Shown piece after piece: positions 1 to 8,997 of a DNA stretch of 64,000 nucleotides. Under the pieces are notes generated by a model, which was not told where the DNA came from, made no database searches, and saw nothing but the letters and a program-made list of their open reading frames with translations. A program made the position numbers and the translations under genes. The stretch comes from CAVOOW01 sp963697675. GTDB lineage: Bacteria > Actinomycetota > Actinomycetes > JACCUZ01. The stretch covers positions 62,001 to 126,000 of the forward strand of contig CAVOOW010000001.1 of assembly GCA_963697675.1 (NCBI GenBank). Reading direction: 5' to 3'. The first letter of the stretch is position 1. Each line of letters starts with the position of its first letter.

Positions 1-1
1 C

Positions 2-61
2 TGTGACGGTGCCGCCAGCCCGAGCGGCAACGCCCCCGCCGCGACGACTGAGTACATCTAA
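2..61 (+). CDS. 3' end of an unidentified ORF (partial at window edge)
   Basis: An open frame enters from the left edge and stops at a TAA. The 19 visible residues are Ala/Ser/Pro-rich, like a linker or secreted-protein tail, and end in EYI. No family can be assigned from so little sequence, and the frame could be chance. Confidence 0.25.
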   Translation, partial: CDGAASPSGNAPAATTEYI

Positions 62-172
62 GGCCCCCTGTGGGTCGCACTGGGCAAACTCCCGATGTGC
101 TGCCCCGGTCCTTAGAGCGACGGTAGAGCCAGGCCTCGACAGATGAGGTCGTTGCCCACCAAGGAGCTCGCA

Positions 173-370
173 ATGAACAGGCCCGCCGCCTACCAGCCCT
201 CCCTGACCACCGCTTTCGCCCACCAGCACGTCATCGACATGCTGCGTGCTGCAGCCGAGTCCCACGCCGCGAACCAGCTGCCCCGCAACAACCCGCACCG
301 GACGCCCCGGCGCCGACCGACGTGGTGGCAGCGGACGACGCTGCGCTCGGCCCCATCCGTCAGCGGCTGA
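173..370 (+). CDS. small basic protein of unknown function (65 aa)
   Basis: The start is chosen at the ATG preceded by AAGGAGCT with ideal spacing; the frame is open about ten codons further upstream but lacks such a site. The N-terminal half is a plausible amphipathic helix (HQHVIDMLRAAAESHA) and the C-terminal half is Arg/Pro-rich. Similar short proteins with a helix followed by a basic tail are common in actinobacteria, with no known role. It may be co-transcribed with the 28-codon ORF 17 nt downstream. Confidence 0.5.
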   Translation: MNRPAAYQPSLTTAFAHQHVIDMLRAAAESHAANQLPRNNPHRTPRRRPTWWQRTTLRSAPSVSG

Positions 371-387
371 CCAGAGGGTGAACCGCC

Positions 388-474
388 ATGAAGACCATCC
401 GCGTTCGGCGCCCACGGTCCAGCGGGCAACAGCTCGACCTTCGAACCCCCGCCGGCAAGCGCCTTCCGTTCTAG
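388..474 (+). CDS. possible 28-aa basic microprotein
   Basis: A 28-codon ORF begins 17 nt after the previous small gene and has an AGAGGG purine run upstream. The product is rich in Arg and Lys near its N-terminus (MKTIRVRRPRSSG) and ends KRLPF. No family is recognised. Support is the ribosome-binding site and close spacing only. Confidence 0.25.
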   Translation: MKTIRVRRPRSSGQQLDLRTPAGKRLPF

Positions 475-671
475 CCACCGGGTGAGCTGTCGACCGACGG
501 GCCCTCGGCTCGAATGCCGAATTCGTCGAAAGACTCGACAGGGAGAGACGATCACGTTTTTCCTCGGTATCCGCCGATGCCATGCTGAGCCCGGGTCGAC
601 GTGTCCCCGCGTGATTTTCGGGCTACGGAGTGGCAGTCCGCTGCCTGGGGTGAGGTGCCGTCTTGGCGATC

Positions 672-2322
672 ATGGCGAAGCCGGCAACTGTCGGCCGCCG
701 AGCCGGGCTGCGTACCGCGTCGGTCGTCGCGCTGCTCGTGGCCGTCGCTGCCACCCTCGCCTCGGCGTGGATCATCCACATGGCCGTTCGCGATCAGGAG
801 CATCGGCTGCTCAAGGAGCGCACCGACGAGGTCGGCCTGGTCTTGACCAGCGGGCTGAGCGCGATCCCTGCCGCACTCAGCGCCCAGGGCGGGATCCTGC
901 AGGCCACCAGCGAGTCACCGGCGGCCTACCAACGAGCCGCAGCCAGGGCGGTCGCAGCAGGACCCGGCCAGCTCACCTTTGCCTGGCTGCGCCCAGCAGC
1001 GAGCGGCGACGGGTACGTCGTCATCGCTGCGGCAGGTGACGGCCTCCTTGCAGGTGACGTCATCACCGACTCCCGCACCCGCACATTCGACCAAGCGATG
1101 CACTCGGCGCAGGTGGTTGCAACGCCACTGTTCAGCCCGGACCGCCTGCTTGGTTTCGCCCTCGGCCCGCCCGCCGCCCCCGCCGGCAGCGTGCTCTACC
1201 GCGAGTCGGTCCTCGGCCCCCTCAAGGCCCCTCGGCAGGCCGGCACGGCCCCGTTTTCCGAGTTGGACGTCGCGATCTACGCCACGCCGACCGTGCAGCC
1301 GGCCCAGGTTCTGGCCAGCACGACCTCCGACCTTCCGCTCCGCGACGGGGTTCGCAATCAGCCGTTGCCGGCCGGCGACAGCGACTGGCTGTTGTCGGTG
1401 CAAGCCAGAGGACCGCTGGTCGGGAGCGTCGCCACGTACGCGCCGTGGGTGACGCTGGCGGGCGGCCTGCTCGGGTCGCTGCTCATAGTCCTCGTCATCG
1501 AGATCGCCGCCCGCCGCCGAGACGCCGCCCTGGCCCTCTACGCCAGCGAGCACCAGGCCGCCGAAACACTGCAACGCAGCCTGCTCCCCCAACTGCCGAC
1601 CCTGCCCGGGCTCGACCTGGGGGCCCGCTACCTCGCCAGCGGTGTCGGCCAGCAGGTCGGCGGCGACTGGTTCGACGTGTTTCCCCTCGGCGGCGGGCGC
1701 GTCGGGCTCGCCGTCGGCGATGTCATCGGCCACGACCTCGAGGCCGCGAGCGCGATGGCGCAGATCCGATCCGCGCTGCGCGCCTACGCCATCCACGGCG
1801 ACTCCCCGATGTCAGTCATGACCCAGACCACCTCGTCGACACCTTCAACCTCACCCAGCTCGTCACCGTCGTCTACGGCGTCCTGGACCCCGGCCACTCC
1901 CGAGGGCGATCGACTGCTGAGCTACACCAATGCCGGCCACCTCCCGCCGCTGCTGCGCCACCCCGATGGGCCGGTGGACGCCCTGTCCGGCGGCAGCTCC
2001 GTCGTGATCGGCGCGCCTACCACTGACCCGTACACCCAAGCCGAACAGTGGATCGCCCCCGGTTCAACGCTCGTCTTTCACCGACGGCCTCGTCGAAGCA
2101 CCCGGGCGCTCACTGGACGATGCACTCGAGCGGTTGTCCGCCACGATCGCCCAGCACGGCGATGAGGACTCCGACGCCATCTGCGAGCGGGTGCTGTCCG
2201 CAATGCCCGCACGTTCCCTTCGCGACGACGTCGCACTACTCGCCATACGCCTCACCGACCCGGCCGCCGTCGCGGCTGCTCCCCTTCCTGCATCGGCCCA
2301 CGAACTGCTCAACGACCACTGA
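672..2322 (+). pseudogene. membrane-anchored SpoIIE/PP2C-type serine phosphatase, frameshifted
   Basis: The product has a first membrane helix at about residues 10-30, an extracytoplasmic sensor region of roughly 200 residues (CHASE-like in layout), a second helix near 265-285, and a cytosolic SpoIIE/PP2C phosphatase domain with GGDWFD near residue 330 and GDVIGHDLEA near 355. Such enzymes dephosphorylate anti-anti-sigma or other regulatory proteins. The frame changes near 1825-1832, near 1890-1900, and near 2073-2078 where a Phe codon seems partly lost before TDGLVEAPG. Joining the frames restores a full domain ending at 2322. The ATG at 672 is preferred over the TTG at 663. It is either a real pseudogene or an intact gene with sequence errors. 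Confidence 0.75.
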
Positions 2323-2354
2323 CCGATACAGTGCCGATCGGGGTCGGTGTCTGG

Positions 2355-3035
2355 TCAGCTCCGATTCTTTCGTTCCCGCAGGTACTTGGCGCCGATCGAT
2401 CTTGCGGCCTTGGAATCGGACAGGGACAGGCGGTCGGCGAGGTCGGCGACGGCGTCAGCGAGGGTCGCGTTGCGATGGGCGATTGCCCGCATCGCCATGC
2501 TCATCGACTTACTCACCAGGTGTCGATCGTCGTGGGCATTGCGCTCGATGAGCGACAGACGGCGAACGAACATCTCGTCGCTGGCATCGTTGTCGTGCAG
2601 TGCGAGGCTCCACAGCAACGCGAACGCAGTGCGCTTGACGAACTCGCCCGTCGAGTCTGCCCATTGGTCGACTTTGCTCCAGGCGTGCGGAGTGCGGTCG
2701 AACAGGTTGAAGCAGACGGTGTCGCAGATTGCCCAATTGTCGAATGAGGCACACCAACTGTCCATTTGCCTTGCGGTGACGGCGCCGGGGTCGTCGATCA
2801 TCGCGGCGACCAGTCGGGCCTCGTACCATCCGGTGTCCCACAACGCTATGGCGAGTCGATGGTCGACCCCGATCTGCTTGGCAAGTCGCTTGATCTCGGC
2901 CATCGACACACCGAGCGCCTGGCTGGTGTGGATGCCGTACCGCGGTCCCATCTGATCGAGAACCTTCGCCGAGGAGTGCCCGCGCAGCCAGTCGACGGTG
3001 TCGGCCACCGACCACGCGGCGGGCATCGCGGTCAT
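2355..3035 (-). CDS. DNA alkylation repair (AlkD-like) HEAT-repeat protein
   Basis: The product is all-helical with the pattern of the COG4912 alkylation-repair family, whose AlkD members are HEAT-repeat glycosylases that excise alkylated bases. Visible markers are the MGPRYGIHTSQALGVSM segment near residue 28, ALWDTGWYEARLVAAMIDDP, and the basic C-terminus. The start used here overlaps the stop of the upstream DinB gene (ATGA), implying translational coupling; the longer open frame is probably untranslated. Length (226 aa) is normal. Substrate specificity is not visible. Confidence 0.8.
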   Translation of the reverse strand: MTAMPAAWSVADTVDWLRGHSSAKVLDQMGPRYGIHTSQALGVSMAEIKRLAKQIGVDHRLAIALWDTGWYEARLVAAMIDDPGAVTARQMDSWCASFDNWAICDTVCFNLFDRTPHAWSKVDQWADSTGEFVKRTAFALLWSLALHDNDASDEMFVRRLSLIERNAHDDRHLVSKSMSMAMRAIAHRNATLADAVADLADRLSLSDSKAARSIGAKYLRERKNRS

Positions 3036-3616
3036 GATCGAGCTGCCCGGGCCGACCGTTCGATGCGGTCCCGCAGAGCCTCCCACCAGGCTGCGTCGTG
3101 CTCGGCGATGTTCGAGTTGTCGGATCGCATACCCGCAGCGCCGTCGAGCTGCTCACGGAGGATGTCAGCGTGGCCGGCGTGCCGGTTCGTCTCAGCCAGC
3201 ACGTGCACCAGCATGGTGTGCAGGGTGACGTCCGGCCGTGACCACCAGGGGACGTGGCCAGGTGCGTCTATCGGCAGTGCCTCGATGGTCACGTCCGCGT
3301 GGAGCCAGACGCGTCGGTAGCGGTCGACGACCTCAGCGCGGGTCTCGGCATCTGTGACCCACATGTCGATCTGCTCCTCGGCTCCCTCGTCCCACCAGGG
3401 CAGGTCCTCGGGGAACGGCCGGTCGAAGGTCTTGCCGAAGTACCAGGCCTCCACGATGGACAAGTGCTTGACCAATCCGAGCAGGTTGGTGCCGGTGGGG
3501 GTCAACGGCCGGCGAATGTCGTACTCCGACAGCCCGTCGAGTTTCCAGACCATCGCCTCCCTGGCCTCGCGCAGGTAGCCGTGCAAGGTCCGCTTCGCGT
3601 TCTCGCCTGTTCCCAC
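3032..3616 (-). CDS. DinB family protein
   Basis: A four-helix-bundle DinB/YfiT-type protein of 194 aa. The metal-ligand histidines expected in the family are visible in LVKHLSIVEAWYFG (about residue 45) and in ETNRHAGHADILRE (about residue 150). The GTG at 3616 is chosen because homology-like sequence begins directly after it; the frame stays open to 3781 but that extension looks non-coding. It overlaps the next gene by an ATGA. Family members include bacillithiol/mycothiol-linked transferases, but no substrate can be read here. Confidence 0.82.
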   Translation of the reverse strand: MGTGENAKRTLHGYLREAREAMVWKLDGLSEYDIRRPLTPTGTNLLGLVKHLSIVEAWYFGKTFDRPFPEDLPWWDEGAEEQIDMWVTDAETRAEVVDRYRRVWLHADVTIEALPIDAPGHVPWWSRPDVTLHTMLVHVLAETNRHAGHADILREQLDGAAGMRSDNSNIAEHDAAWWEALRDRIERSARAARS

Positions 3617-3692
3617 GGGCGCAGAGTAACGCCGGACCTGTTCGTCGAGAGTTGTGCGAACCTGCACCTGGCTCAGTTTGGATCCGTACGGG

Positions 3693-4268
3693 TCAATGGA
3701 GCGTGGGTCGGTAGATGAGCTCTTGGATGTGACCGTCGAGCGTCCGGTGCTCGACCAGCTCCAGGTCGAAGTCGGCCGCACCCTGGAAGATCGGGTCTAG
3801 CCCGGTCTGACCGGTGATGACAGGGAAGAGCGTCACCTGCACGCGGTCGACCAGTCCGGCGGCCATCAGCGCCCGGTTCATCGACAGGCTGCCGTGCGAG
3901 CGCAACGGCACATCGGACTCCGCTTTGAGCCGCGCGACGACGTCGACTGCGTCACCGTTCACGACGGTCGCGATCGGCCAGTCGAGGGGTTCTTCCAGCG
4001 TCGTCGACACCACCGTTGCCGGCAGGCTCGTCATCCGAGTGACCCACGGGTCACGCACCTCGGACTCCTCGGTGCTCGAGGCCAGCATCTGAGCGAATGC
4101 CCGATATGTGTTGGCCCCGAAGACCATCTGCTGCTCCGGCTCGTATTGGGCAAGGCGGTGGTCGAGCAACTCCGGGCCTTGCTTACCCCAGTAGCCGGTC
4201 CAGTTGGCGCTGGCGGCGCCGTAGCCGTCGAGGCTGGAAAAGACGTCGAAAGTGTAGGTAGCGGTCAT
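3693..4268 (-). CDS. dihydrofolate reductase family protein (RibD C-terminal domain)
   Basis: A 191-aa RibD-C/DHFR-fold protein that probably binds NADPH; substrate unknown. It starts with the family pattern TYTFDVFSSLDGYG and has FGANTYRAFAQ and LFPVITGQTGLDP, matching the substrate-strand and the conserved C-terminal beta segment. The ATG is preceded by GAGGAGAACGAC, a good ribosome-binding site. Together with the gene at 7288 it is one of two distant paralogues here. It is divergent from the phosphotransferase region beginning a few bases away. Confidence 0.82.
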   Translation of the reverse strand: MTATYTFDVFSSLDGYGAASANWTGYWGKQGPELLDHRLAQYEPEQQMVFGANTYRAFAQMLASSTEESEVRDPWVTRMTSLPATVVSTTLEEPLDWPIATVVNGDAVDVVARLKAESDVPLRSHGSLSMNRALMAAGLVDRVQVTLFPVITGQTGLDPIFQGAADFDLELVEHRTLDGHIQELIYRPTLH

Positions 4269-4348
4269 GTCGTTCTCCTCGAGTGCGGTTGATCGGTGTG
4301 TGGGTTACAGACCGGACCATTGCGAGAACTCATCGCCTCAGAGAGGTC

Positions 4349-4396
4349 CCTTGGGTAGTGTTCGCCGATCCCGACGGACACGAGGTTCATGCTCTC
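4349..4396 (+). pseudogene. remnant of a VOC/glyoxalase-family C-terminus
   Basis: The sixteen residues ending WVVFADPDGHEVHAL match the highly characteristic last strand of VOC (glyoxalase/bleomycin-resistance) proteins. No upstream betaalpha-betabetabeta unit is present, so this is a stub. It lies in frame with the phosphotransferase just downstream. Confidence 0.5.
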
Positions 4397-4474
4397 GCCA
4401 CGGAGCGAGCGGCAGGGCAGGGAGGCGGGGCGAGGATTCAGACGTCAGAGGTTTCGCGTGCGCTGCCTGCGGCG

Positions 4475-5293
4475 ATGTCGATCGCCTCAGCACTAGGCCT
4501 GCCAGCCGACGACGCGGTCATACTTCACGACTCGAACAAGCTCGCACTCCGTCTGCTGCCCTGTGACGTCTTTGCCCGAGTCGCACACGTAGGGCAGGGG
4601 GTCGCTCAGTTCGAGATCGAGCTTGCTCAACGGCTCGCCGAAACCAAGAGCCCAGTGGCTGCTCTGGAGCCGCGGGTGGAGCCACGCGGCTACGAGCGTG
4701 ACGGCTTCGAGGTCACGCTGTGGACCTACTACGAACCCGTGACGCCTCGGGTCCCGGCAGCCGACTATGCCAAAGCGCTCGAACGACTGCACGCCGGCAT
4801 GCGGACGATCGGCGTACCGACTCCGCACTTCACCGAACGGGTCGCCGACGCGCCTCGTAGCGTGGCGAGCACGCCACTGCTCGACGACGCGGAGCGGGAA
4901 CTCCTCAGCAGCACGCTGCGGGACCTGGGACGAGCCGTCACCGACCGCGGCGCCCCCGAGCAGCTGCTGCACGGCGAGCCGCACCCGGGCAACGTGCTCA
5001 ACACGCAGGACGGGCCGCTGTTCGTCGACCTCGAGACGTGCTGCCGTGGGCCGGTCGAGTTCGACCTCGCCCACGTGCCGGCAGCGGTCAGCGAGCACTA
5101 TCCGGATGTCGATCAGACGCTGCTCCGAGACTGCCGGGGGCTCGTCCTGGCGGTGGTGGCAAAGCACCGCTGTGACCCCGGTGACCAGTTCCCGAACGGG
5201 CCTCGAGCGCTGCGCGACCTCCTCGGTGCGCTGCGCGCGGGTCCGCCGTGGCCGGTGCTCGACACCGTGATGCGCCCAGTGGGCGATCGGTGA
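4475..5293 (+). CDS. aminoglycoside phosphotransferase (APH) family protein
   Basis: A kinase-fold protein with the Brenner motif LLHGEPHPGNVL (catalytic Asp of the usual HGDxHxxN replaced by Glu) near residue 165 and the metal-binding FVDLETCCRGPVEFDLA just after. The N-lobe is recognisable from ALGLPADDAVILHDSNKLALRLL. Family-like sequence begins just before the ATG used here, and the frame is open back to 4283 through a VOC remnant, so the true start may be up to a few tens of codons upstream. A resistance function is possible but not implied; most such proteins in actinobacteria have unknown substrates. Confidence 0.75.
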   Translation: MSIASALGLPADDAVILHDSNKLALRLLPCDVFARVAHVGQGVAQFEIELAQRLAETKSPVAALEPRVEPRGYERDGFEVTLWTYYEPVTPRVPAADYAKALERLHAGMRTIGVPTPHFTERVADAPRSVASTPLLDDAERELLSSTLRDLGRAVTDRGAPEQLLHGEPHPGNVLNTQDGPLFVDLETCCRGPVEFDLAHVPAAVSEHYPDVDQTLLRDCRGLVLAVVAKHRCDPGDQFPNGPRALRDLLGALRAGPPWPVLDTVMRPVGDR

Positions 5294-5400
5294 TGACAGG
5301 TGGCTCCGATCGTGTCGTACAACTGCGCGCCGGGCATTGACACCGCCCTTCTGATCGCAAATTACCCGACGGGTATCCAGCGGTCGTGACTAGTCGTCTG

Positions 5401-5922
5401 TCAGAAGCGATACGTCGTCTGGCCATGCCCGTCGCCGAAGGCGATGACCTTCGCCGGCCCGACCCGGTAGACGCGTGCCCCTCCTGATGTGCTGCCACCA
5501 GAGTCGCTGACCTCTACGAACTCCTCCCCGCGGACCTCGAACGACCAGTCCTCCGCGTACTTGGCGAGCCAGGCGTCCGCCAGCGACTGCAACGTCTCGG
5601 CATCGGTCACCCGAACCGCAGTGCCCTCAACCACGACATCCTTGCCGCTGTTCCACCCGTTCGCACCCGTGCTGCCGGTGGTCACCGCCACCTGCGGGTT
5701 GCCGTCGAGGTTGCGGTGCTTCTGCTCCTCCGGACCCGTGCAGAAGGCGAACGCGCCGGCGTGCCAGACGCCGACCAGAGGTACGGCGTGCGGGCGCCCG
5801 TCCGCCCGGACCGTGATGATCCAGTAGAGCTGCGCCTCGGTGAGGAGCCGCTCGATGTCACCCCATGGCGGTGCGGTGGCCGACGCGTCTCCGTACCTTG
5901 GATCGATTCGTCCTTCCGTCAC
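5401..5922 (-). CDS. pyridoxamine 5'-phosphate oxidase family protein (split-barrel flavoprotein)
   Basis: A 173-aa FMN/F420-type split beta-barrel protein. Key stretches are LYWIITVRADGRPHAVPLVGVW and FCTGPEEQKHRNLDGNPQVAVTTG, typical of the actinobacterial PNPOx-like reductases. The GTG at 5922 is chosen because AAAGGATGAGG lies just upstream and the family normally begins with the pattern RIDPRYGDxxAT; an ATG at 5946 is an alternative. Cofactor choice between FMN and F420 cannot be read from the sequence. Confidence 0.82.
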   Translation of the reverse strand: MTEGRIDPRYGDASATAPPWGDIERLLTEAQLYWIITVRADGRPHAVPLVGVWHAGAFAFCTGPEEQKHRNLDGNPQVAVTTGSTGANGWNSGKDVVVEGTAVRVTDAETLQSLADAWLAKYAEDWSFEVRGEEFVEVSDSGGSTSGGARVYRVGPAKVIAFGDGHGQTTYRF

Positions 5923-6115
5923 ACCCTCATCCTTTCCTGTGGTCATGCCCGTATCGACTCGAACCGGCACCACAATTCATCGGCTCCGGCGGCAGAAACG
6001 TCGCTCAGCTACACAGCCAGGTTCGAGATGTCTTTTCGGCCACCAGAGTTGCGCCTCATGACCGATGTCTGTCGCTGACCACACGGTTACCGTTTTCGGC
6101 AGGGGGTGCAGAGGC

Positions 6116-6373
6116 ATGGGGGTACAAGAATGTGTGCAGCGGGTCGTGCTGATCATGGTGAGCCAAGCCGGCAGAGTCGACCTGCAAGCCGTGATGCGCT
6201 TGTGCCCGGGTGCCGATGAGGGTGACCTGACGGCGGCCATCGTGTTCCTCCTGCGAGAAGGCTCCATCGCCAGGAGCTCGCCCATCAGCGCGGGGGCGCC
6301 GCATACGGTTGCCAACGGCGGTGGGCTGTTCACCACCGAGCTCGGCCTCCGCCGATTGGCGCAACTCGCCTGA
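6116..6373 (+). CDS. small hypothetical protein, possible winged-helix fold
   Basis: An 85-aa frame with strong GC-third-position coding character and a GCAGAGG site upstream of the ATG. The order helix (VQRVVLIMVSQAG), helix (LQAVMRLCP), helix (DLTAAIVFLLREGSI), then a Gly-rich beta segment (VANGGGLFTTELG) resembles a small winged-helix domain, but no family is recognised. No partner gene is apparent. Confidence 0.45.
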   Translation: MGVQECVQRVVLIMVSQAGRVDLQAVMRLCPGADEGDLTAAIVFLLREGSIARSSPISAGAPHTVANGGGLFTTELGLRRLAQLA

Positions 6374-6440
6374 CGCCGCTCACTGCGCCGAGCCCGCCGG
6401 ACTTCACTGAGACCGCTGCCTCGGGTTACGTTTACGAGCC

Positions 6441-7260
6441 ATGACCAATGCGTATGAATGGGCGCCGCCGGGGATGCGCGAAATCCTGCGCACGACTGTC
6501 AGCGCCACATCCGCCGATGAGCGCATCATCGGGCTGCTGGTCGCCGGCTCGGCTGCGACCGGGACCATGGACGAGTTCTCCGACCTGGACCTGGTTGTCG
6601 TCTGTCGCGACGCCGACCACGCCGACGTACTCACTGCTGGGCCGGAGTTCGCCGCGCGACTGGGACCGCTGGTCGCCTCGTTCACCGGCGACCACGTCGG
6701 AGAGCCGCGGCTGCTCATCAATCTGTACGGGCCGCCGCTGCTGCACGTCGACCTGAAGTTCGTCAGCGACCGACAGCTCGACGACCGCGTGGAGAACGGG
6801 CTGGTGGTGTGGCAGCGCGGCGACGCCGTGACGGCGGCGCTGGCTCGCGACCCAAGCGCTGTGGCCGGCACCGGACCCGCAGTGGATCGAGGACCGGTTC
6901 TGGACGTGGCTGCACTATGGCGCGGCCAAGGCGGGCCGCGGAGAGCTGTTCGAGTGCCTGGACGTCCTGGGGGCTCTGCGCGGTGCGGTGCTAGGGCCGC
7001 TCATCGCGCTCGACCGCGGGCATCGCCCGAGCGGAGCACGCCGCCTCGAGACCATCGCGCCGGACCTTGTGCCGGACCTGACAGCGACCGTCGCCATCGT
7101 CGACCCGGCCGACTGTCTCCGCGCCCTCCGGGCCGCCGCCGACCTGTACCTGCGCCTGCGGGAGCACCACCCCGACCTACGACGACATGCGGAGGCCGAG
7201 ACCGCGGCCGTGCAGTACGTCGCTGACATCGAGGCTCGGGTTGCCTCACGGTTCGACTGA
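6441..7260 (+). pseudogene. nucleotidyltransferase-domain protein, one frameshift
   Basis: The N-terminal half carries the minimal nucleotidyltransferase signature GSAATGTMDEFSDLDLVVV (Gly-Ser followed by Asp-x-Asp) near residues 33-52, as in aminoglycoside nucleotidyltransferase-like proteins. At about 6860-6885 the frame moves by one; the new frame continues with DRFWTWLHYGAAKAGRGELF and a helical C-terminal domain to 7260. The joined product would be about 272 aa, normal for the family. A TACGTT box 8 nt before the ATG suggests near-leaderless transcription. One indel suggests either error or recent loss. Confidence 0.7.
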
Positions 7261-7287
7261 AGCGAGCCCGTCGCTACGCTGGCGTAC

Positions 7288-7917
7288 GTGCGGAAGCTGA
7301 TCGTCAGTAACTTCGTGACGCTGGACGGGTACTACGAGTCGAGCAACAAGACCTTCGACAAGTTCTTCGACTACTTCCTCGAGGAATACGGTGCGAACGA
7401 GGCGTTCGACGAGTACAACACCGAACTCCTGCGCGGTGCCGACACGTTGGTCCTCAGTGGGCGCACGTCGTTCCTCGGCAACAAGGACTACTGGGTGTCC
7501 TATCCGGACTCCCCCGGCGGCACCGCGATCCGGCGGGAGTTCGCATCGCTCATCCGCACGACGGAGAAGTACGTCGTGTCCAACACCATCGCCCCGCAGG
7601 ATCTGGCACCGTGGCAGGACACCACCCACATCGTTCGCGGCGCGGACCTCTATGCGGAGATCGCCGCGCTCAAGGCGCGGCCCGGTCGCGACATACTGCT
7701 GCAGCTGAGCCGACAGCTCTGGAACGACCTGCTCGTCCACGACCTGGTGGACGAGCTGCATCTGACCATCTTCCCGGTGATCGCCGGCGGCGGGATTCCG
7801 CTGTTCACGGGCCGCCCGCCGGTCTCGCTCAAGCTGCTGTCCACACGGACCTGGGAGGGGTCGGGCAACATCCTTGCGGTGTACGAGCCGATCCTGCGCG
7901 AACCGGTGCCGGAGTAA
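7288..7917 (+). CDS. dihydrofolate reductase family protein (RibD C-terminal domain)
   Basis: A 209-aa RibD-C protein starting RKLIVSNFVTLDGYYES, with LVLSGRTSFLGNKDYW as the nucleotide-binding motif and HLTIFPVIAGGGIPLF near the C-terminus. Expected to bind NADPH; substrate unknown. The GTG start has a TACGCT box seven bases upstream and no ribosome-binding site, so it is probably leaderless. It is a divergent paralogue of the 3693 gene. Confidence 0.85.
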   Translation: MRKLIVSNFVTLDGYYESSNKTFDKFFDYFLEEYGANEAFDEYNTELLRGADTLVLSGRTSFLGNKDYWVSYPDSPGGTAIRREFASLIRTTEKYVVSNTIAPQDLAPWQDTTHIVRGADLYAEIAALKARPGRDILLQLSRQLWNDLLVHDLVDELHLTIFPVIAGGGIPLFTGRPPVSLKLLSTRTWEGSGNILAVYEPILREPVPE

Positions 7918-7973
7918 CAGGATCCGCCATGCCCCGACCGGAGCGCGCCTGGTGAGGTCAGTACCCTGCTGCG

Positions 7974-8903
7974 GTGCCCTCCGCCCTCGTCGCCGTCCTC
8001 GGTGAGTCAGACGGAATCCTGACGCGGGCGGTCGAACTCGGGGGTGGCACGATCAGCCCGGTCGAGAGGGCGACAGCACTGGTGTGGGCAGGTGGATCGC
8101 CGGTTGATCTGGAAGCCGCGATCGAGCAAGCCGCATCGCCTCGATGGATCCAGCTCACGTCCGCCGGAGTCGATGACTACCTTGACGTCATCGAGCGTCA
8201 CGCCCAGCTCAGCTGGACCTGCGCAAAGGGCGTGTACGCCGATTCCGTGGCCGAGCACGCGCTCGCCATGATCCTTGCTCTTCGACGAGGTTTTTCGGAG
8301 CACGCCCGGCTGGGCCACTGGGCCTCGGACGTCCTCGTGGAGCCGTTGCTGGGCTCGAGCGAAGTGGTCACCATCCTCGGCGGTGGAGGCATCGCGGGGC
8401 GCCTCGCAGATCTGCTCGCACCCTTCGGCGTGCGCGTGAGGATCGTGCGCCGTCAGCAGAACCATCCGTTCGACGCGCCCCACGAACGGCTGTTCGGCAT
8501 CGACGACCTGGACATCGCCCTCGACGGTGCGCGAGTTCTCGCGAGCACTCTGCCACTCACCGAACAGACGCGGGGCTTGCTCGACAAGAACGCGTTCGCC
8601 CGACTCGCTCCCGGCGCCATCGTCGTCAACGTCGGCCGCGGCCCCGTGCTCGTTCAAGAACACCTTCTCGACCTACTGGAGAGCGGGCACCTGCGCGGCG
8701 CCGGGTTGGACGTGACCGACCCGGAGCCCCTTCCAGCCAACCATCCGCTGTGGTCCCATCCTGGTTGCCTGATCACTTCGCACACGTCCAACCCGACGGC
8801 CTGGCGGACGTCGCAGTTGGCGGCCCTCGTGCAGGACAACGTCGCCAACTACGCGCACGGGCGGCCACTGCGCGGCATGGTCGATGCGTCTGCCGGTTAC
8901 TGA
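7974..8903 (+). CDS. D-isomer-specific 2-hydroxyacid dehydrogenase family protein
   Basis: A 309-aa NAD-dependent dehydrogenase. The Rossmann signature is ILGGGGIAGRLADLL near residue 130; the catalytic Arg (VVNVGRGPVLV), Glu (DVTDPEPL) and His (LITSHTSNP) are all in order. Substrate cannot be deduced; relatives act on 2-keto acids such as glyoxylate. The GTG start has TACCCT six bases upstream and no ribosome-binding site, so leaderless initiation is likely. Confidence 0.85.
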   Translation: MPSALVAVLGESDGILTRAVELGGGTISPVERATALVWAGGSPVDLEAAIEQAASPRWIQLTSAGVDDYLDVIERHAQLSWTCAKGVYADSVAEHALAMILALRRGFSEHARLGHWASDVLVEPLLGSSEVVTILGGGGIAGRLADLLAPFGVRVRIVRRQQNHPFDAPHERLFGIDDLDIALDGARVLASTLPLTEQTRGLLDKNAFARLAPGAIVVNVGRGPVLVQEHLLDLLESGHLRGAGLDVTDPEPLPANHPLWSHPGCLITSHTSNPTAWRTSQLAALVQDNVANYAHGRPLRGMVDASAGY

Positions 8904-8997
8904 CCGACCCGGTGCTCAGCGCGGCGACGAACACTCCAGGTCGCGACGCCGCCGAGCACGTCTTTGGTGTCCGCGAACGGGCCGTCCGCGCTACTGG

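Noticed and set aside
915..1796. Long minus-strand open frame antisense to the phosphatase
   Set aside because: The translation is Gly/Arg/Glu-rich without family pattern, while the opposite strand encodes a recognisable SpoIIE domain. High GC creates such shadows.
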